From contig NZ_JBGMWH010000001.1 in assembly GCF_041514305.1 (NCBI RefSeq), positions 124,001-188,000 of the forward strand: 64,000 bases of DNA, written 5' to 3'. The DNA is from Salinarimonas chemoclinalis (GTDB taxonomy: Bacteria > Pseudomonadota > Alphaproteobacteria > Rhizobiales > Beijerinckiaceae). The notes under the pieces are model-generated. The model made no database searches. It had not been told where the DNA came from and was given only the letters and a program-made list of their open reading frames with translations. Below are positions 51,870 to 60,456 of this stretch, one piece after another; position 1 is the stretch's first letter; each line of letters starts with the position of its first letter. The position numbers and the translations under genes are program-made.

Positions 51870-53087
51870 TCACCGGCCGGGCCGCATCCCCGGCAGGAGG
51901 CCGAGCGGGTTCTCGGAGAGCGCCTGCCGGTCGGGCGTGTCGATCGCCGGCTGCGAGCGGAAGGCGGCCCAGAGGCTCTCGACGTAGCTCTTCTCCAGGT
52001 CCTTCACGATCAGCACGATGCGCGTGCGCCGGTCGGCGCTCGGCCAGGCGTCGAGCACGGCGGGCACGTGGAGGACGTGCTGGACGCCGTGGATGACGAC
52101 GGGCTTCTCCGGGCTCTCGGCGAGCGCGACGATGCCCTTCATGCGCAGGAGCTTGGGCCCCTGCGTCGCGCGCAGCATGTCGAGGAACAGGTCGAGCGCG
52201 CGCTGCGGCACCGGCTCGTCCGCCGTCAGGCAGAAGGCGCGGATCGCGGCGTCGTGGCGGTTGGGGTCGTGGGCGTGGTGATGGTGGCCGTCGCCGTGGC
52301 CGTGGCCATGGTCGTGGCCGCGGTCGTGATCGTGGTCACCATGACCATGGCCATGGTGGTGACGATCGTCCCCGTGCTGCGCCGCGTGCGCCTTCGCCTC
52401 GGCCGCGGCGACACCCTCCGCCGAGAGCCAGGCGACGACGTTCCCGGGCTTCGCCGCGAGGTCGAACAGGCCGCGGCCGACGATCTCCCGCGCGGGAATC
52501 GCGCCGCCGACGGCCTCGTGTAGGCGCGCACCCGGGGCGAGCGCCGCGAGGCGGGTGCGGAGCGCGGCCTTGGTCTCGGCGTCGGCGAGGTCGCCCTTGG
52601 TGAGGACGATCTCGTCCGCCACGGCGGCCTGGCGCACCGCCTCCTCGTGCGCATCGAGCGTTGCCGCACCGTTCACGGCGTCGACGAGCGTGACGACGCC
52701 CTCGACCACGTAGCGCAGCGACAAGTAGGGGTGGTAGAGCACCGCGTGCAGGATCGGCGCGGGATCGGCGAGGCCGGTCGTCTCGATGATCACCCGCCCG
52801 AACGGCTGGATGCGGCCGTTGTCGCGCTTTCGCAGCAGGTCCTCGAGCGTGGCGACGAGGTCCCCGCGGATCGTGCAGCACAGGCACCCCGCCGAGAGCA
52901 GCACCATGCCCTCGTCCACGGTCTCGACGAAGAGGTGGTCGAGCCCGACCTCGCCGAACTCGTTGACGATCACCACCGTGTCCGCGAGGTCGGGGTCCTG
53001 CAGCAGCCGGTTGAGCAGCGTCGTCTTGCCGGCGCCGAGGAAGCCGGTGAGGACGGTGAGGGCGACGGGGTCGGGGCGGCGGGTCAT
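51870..53087 (-). CDS. CobW/COG0523 GTPase with histidine-rich insert
   Basis: 405 residues. G3E GTPase: Walker A GFLGAGKTT (15-23), CxCC metal motif in SAGCLCCT (Cys68, Cys70, Cys71), ETTGLADP, and the LTKGDLAD base-recognition motif. Between the GTPase and C-terminal CobW_C domains lies a His-rich insert (about 234-278) with 19 histidines in 45 residues. It probably delivers Zn, Co or Ni; the client is unknown. It is downstream of tyrC on the same strand. Confidence 0.9.
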   Translation of the reverse strand: MTRRPDPVALTVLTGFLGAGKTTLLNRLLQDPDLADTVVIVNEFGEVGLDHLFVETVDEGMVLLSAGCLCCTIRGDLVATLEDLLRKRDNGRIQPFGRVIIETTGLADPAPILHAVLYHPYLSLRYVVEGVVTLVDAVNGAATLDAHEEAVRQAAVADEIVLTKGDLADAETKAALRTRLAALAPGARLHEAVGGAIPAREIVGRGLFDLAAKPGNVVAWLSAEGVAAAEAKAHAAQHGDDRHHHGHGHGDHDHDRGHDHGHGHGDGHHHHAHDPNRHDAAIRAFCLTADEPVPQRALDLFLDMLRATQGPKLLRMKGIVALAESPEKPVVIHGVQHVLHVPAVLDAWPSADRRTRIVLIVKDLEKSYVESLWAAFRSQPAIDTPDRQALSENPLGLLPGMRPGR

Positions 53088-53113
53088 GGGGGCCTCGTTT
53101 CAGGGCGAGGGGA

Positions 53114-54055
53114 TCACTCCCGCGGCCGGCCGAAGTCCGGCGCCGGGGCGTCCTGGCCCTCGGAGACGATGCCGCGGCGGATGGTGCGGGTGCGGCTGAA
53201 GAGGGCGTGGAGCGTCTCGCCGTCGTCCCAGCGGATGGCGCGGGCCAGCGCCGAGAGGTCCTCGTTGAAGCGCCCGAGCATCTCCAGCACGGCGTCCTTG
53301 TTGTTGAGGAAGACGTCGCGCCACATCGTCGGGTCCGAGGCGGCGATGCGGGTGAAGTCGCGGAAGCCACCGGCTGAGAACTTGATCACCTCGGATTGCG
53401 TCACCTGCTCGAGATCCGCCGCCGTGCCGACGATGTTGTAGGCGATCAGATGGGGCACGTGGCTCGTGATGGCGAGGACGAGGTCGTGGTGCGGCGCCGA
53501 CATGATCTCGACTGCCGAGCCCATCCCCTCCCACAGCGCGCGGGTGCGCGCGATCGCCTCCGGATCGGTGCCGTCGGCGGGCGTGAGGATCGCCCAGCGG
53601 TTGACGAAGAGCGTGGCGAAGCCCGCCTCCGGGCCCGATTGCTCTGTGCCCGCGACGGGGTGCGCCGGCACGAAGTGAACCCCCACCGGCAGGTGCGGCG
53701 CGACCGCGGCCATCACAGCGCCCTTCACCGAGCCGACGTCGGAGACGATCGCGCCGGGCTCGAGCACCGGGCCGATCGCGGCTGCGACCGCGCCGCAGGC
53801 GCCGACCGGGACGCACAGCACGACGCAGTCCGCCCCGAGTGCGGCCTCGGCTGCGTCCGCGTGCACCGCGTCGGCGAGGCCGAGCGCCTGGGCGCGGGCG
53901 CGGACGCCGGCATCGGCGTCGGCGGCGACGATCGAGCCGGCGAGGTTCTGCCGGCGCGCCGCGTGCGCGATCGAGGAGCCGATCAGCCCGAGCCCGACGA
54001 GGGCGAGACGGGAAAACAGCGGTGTCTCGCGGGGCGGGCCCAGCCGCTCAGGCAT
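53114..54055 (-). CDS. tyrC: Prephenate/arogenate (cyclohexadienyl) dehydrogenase
   Basis: 313 residues. NAD(P) site: LALVGLGLIGSSIAHAARR near residue 17. The family histidine is in HPVAGTEQSGPEAGF near 132, with SVKGAVMAA before it. It makes hydroxyphenylpyruvate or tyrosine in the tyrosine branch. It overlaps hisC by eight bases and is the third gene in a chorismate mutase-hisC-tyrC group. No regulatory ACT domain is present. Confidence 0.92.
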   Translation of the reverse strand: MPERLGPPRETPLFSRLALVGLGLIGSSIAHAARRQNLAGSIVAADADAGVRARAQALGLADAVHADAAEAALGADCVVLCVPVGACGAVAAAIGPVLEPGAIVSDVGSVKGAVMAAVAPHLPVGVHFVPAHPVAGTEQSGPEAGFATLFVNRWAILTPADGTDPEAIARTRALWEGMGSAVEIMSAPHHDLVLAITSHVPHLIAYNIVGTAADLEQVTQSEVIKFSAGGFRDFTRIAASDPTMWRDVFLNNKDAVLEMLGRFNEDLSALARAIRWDDGETLHALFSRTRTIRRGIVSEGQDAPAPDFGRPRE

Positions 54056-55223
54056 CCCGGCTCTCCGGGGCTCGTCCCGCCAGGAAGTCGCGCAGCGCGG
54101 CGATCACGAGCCGGTTCGCCGCCTCCGTGCCGATGGACAGGCGCAGGGCGTCGGGCAGGCCGTAGCCGTCGATGCGCCGCAGCACCAGCCCGCGCGCGGT
54201 GAGGAAGGCGTCCGCCTCCCGCGCCGTGCGCCCGGGCGTCTGCGGGAAGTGGATCATCAGGAAGTTGCCGACGCTCGGCGTCACCGCGAGCCCGAGCGCC
54301 TCGATCTCCCGCACCAGGATCTCCGCCCACGCCTCGTTGTGGGCGACCGAGGCGGCGACGAAGGCCTCGTCCTCGATCGCGGCGGCGCCGGCCGCGAGCG
54401 CGGCGGAATTCACGTTGAACGGCGGCCGGATGCGCTCGAGCGCGTCGATCACGTGGGCGGGGCCGACCATCCAGCCGAGGCGCAGGGCCGCCAGCCCGTA
54501 GACCTTCGAGAACGTGCGCGTCATCACCACGTTCTCCGCGGTCAGCGCCAGCTCGAGACCCGAGCCGTAGTCGTTGCGCCGCACGTACTCGGCATAGGCC
54601 GCGTCGAGCACGAGCAGCACGCAGGGCGGCAGCGCCGCGTGCAGGCGGCGGATCTCGTCGAAGGGCAGGTAGGTGCCCGTGGGGTTGTTGGGGTTGGCCA
54701 GGAACACGATCCTGGTGCGCGGGGTCACGCGCTCCAGGATGGCGTCGACGTCCGTGGTGAAGTCGCGCTCGGGAGCGACGACCGGCGTGCCGCCGGCGCC
54801 GAGGATGGCGATGCGGTAGACGAGGAAGCCGTGCGCGCTGAAGATCCCCTCGTCGCCCGGCCCGATATAGGCCTTCGAGAGCATCTCGAGCAGCTCGTCC
54901 GAGCCGTTGCCGACCACGATGCGCCGGGCGTCGAGCCCATACCTGCGGGCGATCGCGGTGCGCAGCTTGGTCGCCGCACCGTCCGGATAGAGCGCCGGCT
55001 TCTCGAGCGCCGCGCGCGCGGCCTCGACCGCCTTGGGCGAGGCGCCGAACGGGTTCTCGTTCGAGGAGAGCTTGTAGGGCGTGACGCCCGGAGGCACCGC
55101 ACTCTTGCCCGGCACGTAGGCCTCGATCGCGAGCACGCCGGGCCGGGGTTCCGGCCGGGCGAGCGCGCGCGGGGGCTCCGGGGTTGCGAGGGTATCGGCG
55201 GGAAATTCGACGGGGGAGGGCAT
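54048..55223 (-). CDS. hisC: Histidinol-phosphate aminotransferase (may also use aromatic substrates)
   Basis: 391 residues from ATG 55223; an in-frame start upstream is less likely. PLP enzyme fold I: YKLSSNENPFGASPKAVEA, LANPNNPTGTYLPFDEIR, and the Schiff-base lysine in TRTFSKVYGLAALRLGWM. Because it lies between chorismate mutase and tyrC, it may serve as the aromatic aminotransferase as well as, or instead of, the histidine pathway enzyme. Overlaps tyrC by eight bases. Confidence 0.9.
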   Translation of the reverse strand: MPSPVEFPADTLATPEPPRALARPEPRPGVLAIEAYVPGKSAVPPGVTPYKLSSNENPFGASPKAVEAARAALEKPALYPDGAATKLRTAIARRYGLDARRIVVGNGSDELLEMLSKAYIGPGDEGIFSAHGFLVYRIAILGAGGTPVVAPERDFTTDVDAILERVTPRTRIVFLANPNNPTGTYLPFDEIRRLHAALPPCVLLVLDAAYAEYVRRNDYGSGLELALTAENVVMTRTFSKVYGLAALRLGWMVGPAHVIDALERIRPPFNVNSAALAAGAAAIEDEAFVAASVAHNEAWAEILVREIEALGLAVTPSVGNFLMIHFPQTPGRTAREADAFLTARGLVLRRIDGYGLPDALRLSIGTEAANRLVIAALRDFLAGRAPESRDA

Positions 55224-55316
55224 TTCTGGGCCTCGTGTGGCCTCGCGACGGCGTGCGGGCTCCCGGCGGGGCGCCGGGCCGCCCGTCCTAGCGCATCGCG
55301 GCCACGATTTCACGTG

Positions 55317-56195
55317 CTAAGATATCGCGGCTCGGGATGCCGCCGCGGTGCGGGCGGCGGCGTCGCCGACGTGCAGGCGCGCCGCATGGCTGCCGACCTC
55401 GACGATCTCGGAAACCGGCGCGCGGCTCGCCTCCAGCGCCGCGACGAGATCGGACGCCTCGACCCGGCCCGGCACCGCGACGAGCGTCGAGAGCTCTCCG
55501 TCGAGCCCGGTCGTGCAGACGATCTCGCCGCCGAGCGTCGCGATCCCCTCCGCGGCGGCGTCGCGCCAGCGCTCGACGCGCACGGCGTAGAGCACCACCT
55601 CACGCACGGCGGCGTCGGCGAGCGGCTTCGAGATCACGAAGACCGGCGTGCCCGCGGGATGGCCGGGACGCTCGATGAAGGGCAGGCGCGCGATGATCTT
55701 GGGCGCGTCGGGGGCCGCGAGCCGCCGCCACCAGGCGCCGGCGGACGCGCCCTGGTCGATGCGGAAGATCCCGAGATCGCCGCGCGAGGCCTCGACGGCG
55801 GCGATCACCTCCGGCGCGCCCTCGTGCGGCACGTACGGCACGGTGAAGCCGAAGTGGAAACGCGCGGAATCGCGCATCGGCGCGTCTCCCCCGGACACGT
55901 CCGCGTGCACGGCGTAGGGCGCCTGCACGAAGGTGAAGGTGCCGATGATCACACGCCAGATCGACTCGACCGTGTCGAGCGGCAGGATGCCCCGGTGGCG
56001 CTCCGCGATCGCCTTCATCACCGCGCTCTCGCGCCCGGGCCGGAAGGCGGAGCCGGATTCGCTCGTCTTCTTGACGGCGATCAGCTCCTCGATGATCGCC
56101 CCGCGCTGGATGAGGAGCGCGTGCATCTCGGCGTCGATCCGATCGATCTCCCCGCGCAGGGTCGCGAGATCGAGGGGGGCGGGGGCGTCGGGCAT
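55317..56195 (-). CDS. Chorismate mutase with a divergent prephenate-dehydratase-like C-terminal region
   Basis: 292 residues. Residues 10-95 form an AroQ chorismate mutase domain (LRGEIDRIDAEMHALLIQRG, AVKK, GRESAVMKAIAERH). The remaining 190 residues look like a reduced prephenate-dehydratase/periplasmic-binding fold but lack the catalytic TRF motif. It is first in the group with hisC and tyrC. Most likely a monofunctional mutase with a regulatory domain. Confidence 0.85.
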   Translation of the reverse strand: MPDAPAPLDLATLRGEIDRIDAEMHALLIQRGAIIEELIAVKKTSESGSAFRPGRESAVMKAIAERHRGILPLDTVESIWRVIIGTFTFVQAPYAVHADVSGGDAPMRDSARFHFGFTVPYVPHEGAPEVIAAVEASRGDLGIFRIDQGASAGAWWRRLAAPDAPKIIARLPFIERPGHPAGTPVFVISKPLADAAVREVVLYAVRVERWRDAAAEGIATLGGEIVCTTGLDGELSTLVAVPGRVEASDLVAALEASRAPVSEIVEVGSHAARLHVGDAAARTAAASRAAIS

Positions 56196-56294
56196 GAGGG
56201 AGCGGGTCTCCGTGTGGCCGGGGGACTATGGGCGGGGCTCAGGGGCACGCGCAAGGGCGCTGACGGAGACGGCTCACGCCTGCGCGACGGCCCG

Positions 56295-57755
56295 TCAGCC
56301 GCTGGCCGCCCAATAGGGAACGTAGCGCGCATTGCGTCTGCCCTGGGCAGGATCCGCCGGCGCGATGCGCCCCATTCTGATCGCCTCCGAGATGACCGCC
56401 GAGACTGCTTGATAGTCCTTGTCGGGTAACGAGAAACGCTCGCGGAGAGAGGCATTGCTCATGTAGTCGTGGGTGAGCCATCGGAGGACACCATGATAAA
56501 AGCATGCGCGTAGCCGATCGGCCTTCGATAGGTCCGAAAAGGCGCGTGGGCCGAATAGGACGACACGGAACGAGTTCTCGGACGCTATGAATTCTGGCGC
56601 CGGCAGGTGCTGGGCTTCGATCTCCAGAAACGTCTTGTCGAGTCCGCCTCCACGCTCCTCGCAGAGGCCGAGCTCACGCATGGCCGATGCGAGCTTCTCG
56701 TTTCGCGAGCGGCGTTCGTCGAGGATGCGATCGGGGTCGATCAACGAGTCGCCAGCGTTGGTCACCTCGACGCGATCCTCGTAGATCTCTACGATCGGAC
56801 CCGATCCCGTGACCGTGAAATCCTGATGGATCAGGGCATTCGCGACGATCTCACGCACGGCCGTTTCCGGGTAGAGCGCTACGTTCCTGCGTATCCCGTC
56901 GATGTACCGCTCCTCGCTCGGAAGGCGCTCGAGCAGGTAACGCATCATTCCGGCAAAGCCGACCGCGTATCCCCTCCGCCCCTCGGTCTCCGAGAGAGAG
57001 CGTCGCTTGTCGCGCCCCGCATACTGAACGACGCGCACCGAACGTCCTGCGATGGAGGGAAACTCCCGAATGTCTCGCGCGAGCAGGATGGCGCCGAGGT
57101 TGGTCACGTCGTAGCGACCATCCATTGTATCGTTCAAGAAGCGATCACCAACCAAGCTGCGTATCACTTCCGCCGTGTTTCGCGGTTGCGGGCGGTCTCG
57201 CAGGGTATAGGCGACGCGGGCATCCAGCTTGAGGAGCACGTCGTGCTCGGTCTGCCCCGTAAGGGCGATTGCGTCCTCGAAGCGACGGCGCCCCGTCGCC
57301 AGCCAGATTGCTCGCTCGTGCTCTGGGAAGTCGCTGAGGCGTCGCTTATTTTCGCCGATACGGACATACTCTACGCCTTTGAAGCTGACCGGGCGCTCGT
57401 ACGACGGCTCGATGACGACGATGGCGAAATGCAGGCCTTCGCATTCGAAGTCTAGACACTCGATCATCAGGCGCGGCTGCAACAGCCTTCCGAGCCAGTT
57501 CAGCAGGTTTTCGCCGCCTTTCTTGGAGTCGCCGAGCCTGACGGTAGTGCCGATCGGCTGCGACCCGGCATCGTCGACACCGAACACGAGAAAGGCGCGA
57601 TCGCGTCCGGAGAGCATCGCCCCGTTTGCCAACGCCGAGATGTACTCTCCGATTGTATCCGGATCGCCGTTGTTGCCCTTGAACTCGAGCCAAGAACTCT
57701 CGCGAGCCTCACCGAGGAGGCGTTCCAGCAGCGCACACGGGTCATGAACGGCCAT
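56295..57755 (-). CDS. AlbA_2 (Schlafen-type) ATP-binding regulator-like protein, probably acquired
   Basis: 486 residues from ATG 57755 behind GAGGAC. The N-terminus is an AlbA_2 domain (SSWLEFKGNN, EYISALANGAML, AFLVFGVDDAG), and the middle has the HATPase_c_4-type segment (EIVANALIHQDFTVTG then VEIYEDRVEVTNAG), as in COG2865 proteins. The gene is visibly less GC-rich with rarer third-base choices than its neighbours. Such genes often sit in defence islands, but no partner is found here. Precise role unknown. Confidence 0.83.
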   Translation of the reverse strand: MAVHDPCALLERLLGEARESSWLEFKGNNGDPDTIGEYISALANGAMLSGRDRAFLVFGVDDAGSQPIGTTVRLGDSKKGGENLLNWLGRLLQPRLMIECLDFECEGLHFAIVVIEPSYERPVSFKGVEYVRIGENKRRLSDFPEHERAIWLATGRRRFEDAIALTGQTEHDVLLKLDARVAYTLRDRPQPRNTAEVIRSLVGDRFLNDTMDGRYDVTNLGAILLARDIREFPSIAGRSVRVVQYAGRDKRRSLSETEGRRGYAVGFAGMMRYLLERLPSEERYIDGIRRNVALYPETAVREIVANALIHQDFTVTGSGPIVEIYEDRVEVTNAGDSLIDPDRILDERRSRNEKLASAMRELGLCEERGGGLDKTFLEIEAQHLPAPEFIASENSFRVVLFGPRAFSDLSKADRLRACFYHGVLRWLTHDYMSNASLRERFSLPDKDYQAVSAVISEAIRMGRIAPADPAQGRRNARYVPYWAASG

Positions 57756-57899
57756 CACGTCCTCGCTCGTTTTATCCCCCTTATATCGCAGCCTTCCCGA
57801 AAAGCGAGGGCCCGAGATCTCGGGGCGAGCAATTTGTCTTTCCATCAGAACGAGTTACGGCTAGGCGGGCAGACCCCTCTTTTGTAGGCGATCGCGTAC

Positions 57900-59315
57900 T
57901 CAGCCCCGCCCCGCCGGCAGCAGCCCCAGCCGCTCGCGCCCCACCCACCGCCACACCAGCAGCACGGCGGTGAGCGCGAGCCCGCCGGCGAGGCCGAACC
58001 AGATGCCGATGCCCTCGAGCCCCGCCCAGAAGCCGAGACCGACGGCGAGCGGCATGCCGAAGAGCCAGTAGCCCGTGAGCGCCATCAGCATCGGCACGCG
58101 CGTGTCGTGCAGGCCGCGCAGCATGCCAGCCGTCACCGCCTGGGCGCCGTCCACCACCTGGAACAGGGCGGCCATCGCGAGGTAGGACACGGCGAGCGAG
58201 ACCACGACGGCGTTCGCCGGATCGTCCACGTCGAGGAAGGCGGAGATCAGCAGGCGCGGCGCGCCGATCATCACGAGGCCCATGCACGCCATGAAGCCGA
58301 CGCCCATGGCGAAGGCGATCCAGCCGGCGCGCGCGATCGCCGCGTGGTCGCCCGCGCCGTAGGCGAGGCCCACCCGCACCGTCGCCGCCATCGAGATGCC
58401 GAGCGGCACCATGAAGGAGAGCGAGGCGATCTGGATCGCGATCTGGTGGGCGGCGAGCGCCTCGGTCGAGATCAGCCCCATCAGGAAGACGGCGGCGGAG
58501 AAGATCGTCACCTCGAACAGCACGATCGCGGCGATCGGCAGGCCGAGCCGCCAGAGCTGGACGAAGCGCGGCCAGTCGGCGCGCCAGAAGCGGCCGAAGA
58601 CCCGGTAGCGCCGCGCCCGACGGTCGACGAGCACGAGGAGCGCCAGCGCGCCGAACAGGAAGACGTTGGTGATCGTGGTGGCCCAGCCGGCGCCTTCGAG
58701 GCCGAGCGCGGGCGCGCCCCAATTGCCGAAGATCAGCGCCCAGTTGAGCGCGATGTTCACCCCGACCGCCACGAGGCCGACGACGAGCGCCAGCAGCGGG
58801 CGCTCCAGCGCGGCGACGAAGTTGCGCAAGGTGAGATAGAGGTAGGCCGGGAGCAGGCACCACATCACGGCGCGCGCGTAGCCAGCCGCCATCTCGGCGA
58901 GGATCGGGTCCTGCCCGAGCCAGCCGAGCACGGTGCGGGCGTTCCACAGCATCAGCCAGGCGGGCACGACGAGGAGCGCGCTCGCCCAGAAGCCCTGGCG
59001 CACGGTGCGGCGCACCTCGCGCACGGCATGGCGCTTGCGCCCGCGCTCGGCGGCGATCATCGCCGAGACGGCGCTGAACAGGCCGACCCCCGCGATGAAG
59101 CACACGAACATCAGGTTCGAGCCCAGCGCGCCCGCGGCGAGCGCCTCCGACGACAGCCAGGCGAGCATGACGACGTCGGTCGCCTGGAGGGCGGTCTGCG
59201 CGACGTTGGTGAGGATCAGCGGCCAGGAGAGCGTCAGCGTCGCGACGATCTCGCGCCGCCAGGCCCCCTGGCCCGTGGGCGGCGCGGCGTCGAGCGCGTC
59301 GGTGGCGGGCTGCAT
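57900..59315 (-). CDS. MATE-family multidrug efflux transporter
   Basis: 471 residues, about twelve membrane spans in two similar halves, as in NorM. SWPLILTNVAQTALQATDVVMLAWLS at the first span pair (in the family, this contains the substrate-channel residues) and AAHQIAIQIASLSFMVPLGIS in the second half are typical. It exchanges Na+ or H+ for cationic compounds. No regulator is adjacent. Confidence 0.92.
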   Translation of the reverse strand: MQPATDALDAAPPTGQGAWRREIVATLTLSWPLILTNVAQTALQATDVVMLAWLSSEALAAGALGSNLMFVCFIAGVGLFSAVSAMIAAERGRKRHAVREVRRTVRQGFWASALLVVPAWLMLWNARTVLGWLGQDPILAEMAAGYARAVMWCLLPAYLYLTLRNFVAALERPLLALVVGLVAVGVNIALNWALIFGNWGAPALGLEGAGWATTITNVFLFGALALLVLVDRRARRYRVFGRFWRADWPRFVQLWRLGLPIAAIVLFEVTIFSAAVFLMGLISTEALAAHQIAIQIASLSFMVPLGISMAATVRVGLAYGAGDHAAIARAGWIAFAMGVGFMACMGLVMIGAPRLLISAFLDVDDPANAVVVSLAVSYLAMAALFQVVDGAQAVTAGMLRGLHDTRVPMLMALTGYWLFGMPLAVGLGFWAGLEGIGIWFGLAGGLALTAVLLVWRWVGRERLGLLPAGRG

Positions 59316-59449
59316 GGCGGGTCTTTCGCGTTGGACCCGCCTTGTAGGGGAGCGATCGCGGCGCGGCTATGGCCGCGAGGACACGGGAGGGTGCCCGCGC
59401 GTGCATGGCCGGCGTGTCGCGCTGCGCGTCGGGAGGCCGGTCCGTGGCG

Positions 59450-60307
59450 TCACGATCGGCGAAGCTGCCCGCGCGCCGACATCACCCGACGGTATGCGCC
59501 GATCCGCCCGTCATCCCTCACCAAGCCTTCGGCTCGATCGATGTCCCGGCGCGCGCCCTCGAACTCCGACATTTCCATCAAGGCGAAAGCCCGTCCGAGC
59601 AGCGCGTCCGCCATGCGCCGACGGTCGGCGGTTGCGGCGAGCCCGAGCGCGTGGCCGAAGGCGTCACGTGCGCTCGGCCAATCGTCGTGCGACAGATGCA
59701 CTTCTCCGGCGATCACGTAGTCCTCGAACGCCCCTCGCAGATCGCGATTGCTGCGCTGGCGGAGCGCGGCGCGCTGCTCGTATGCGGACGCATTGTCCGG
59801 GTTGGCGGCGATGCGCCGGGTGGCCTCGGTGATGTCGTCCCCGACGACGGGCGACCACGGTTGCTGCGGTGGCGGCGGGGGAGGGGTGGCGCGCCGGTCG
59901 TGGTCGAGGCCGCCTGGTCCGGGTGGGCGGGGCAGAGCCGGCGTATCCGACCGGTCGGGGCCCGGCACCCCGACGACGACCGTCGGCTCGCTCCGGCTGG
60001 ACCACGACGTCCAGCTCTCCAGCAGCCCATCGTTCGTCGCCCCGATCACGGCGACGAACGCACCCAGGCCGGCGGTGCGATAGACGAAATCCCAGAACCC
60101 GCGCATCTGCGACGAACCGGCGACGCGCTCCAGGATGGTGTTGAGGCTGAGGAAGAGCAGGATGATGCCCGCGACGCCGGTGGCCCAGGGCATCCATGCC
60201 TCGGTGACACTCATCGGCTCGATGCCTTGCGGCAGCCGCATCTCGATCGACTGCGCGATGAGCACGACCCCGCCCACCAACAGGATTGCGCCAACGGCGG
60301 GCCTCAT
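59450..60307 (-). CDS. Hypothetical membrane protein with TPR-like C-terminus
   Basis: 285 residues. Three hydrophobic segments near residues 4-22, 37-58 and 73-92, then a proline-rich linker with a run of six Pro (about 138-147), then a helical TPR-like region from 155 (NPDNASAYEQRAALRQRSNR and DWPSARDAFGHALGLAATAD). No catalytic motif. Probably a membrane-anchored scaffold. Divergent from the M20 peptidase. Confidence 0.7.
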   Translation of the reverse strand: MRPAVGAILLVGGVVLIAQSIEMRLPQGIEPMSVTEAWMPWATGVAGIILLFLSLNTILERVAGSSQMRGFWDFVYRTAGLGAFVAVIGATNDGLLESWTSWSSRSEPTVVVGVPGPDRSDTPALPRPPGPGGLDHDRRATPPPPPPQQPWSPVVGDDITEATRRIAANPDNASAYEQRAALRQRSNRDLRGAFEDYVIAGEVHLSHDDWPSARDAFGHALGLAATADRRRMADALLGRAFALMEMSEFEGARRDIDRAEGLVRDDGRIGAYRRVMSARGQLRRS

Positions 60308-60456
60308 GACACCTCTCCCGAAGTGTGAGCTATTCTGAGCTTAGCATTGGACGTGAGCTTTGCAAAACCGGGGCGGGCCTTTCGCCCATCGGCAGCGCCT
60401 GCGATCGCGATCCCGCCCCGCTCCCCTTCGTCCGCGCGGCCGGCTAGCGTGTCGCC

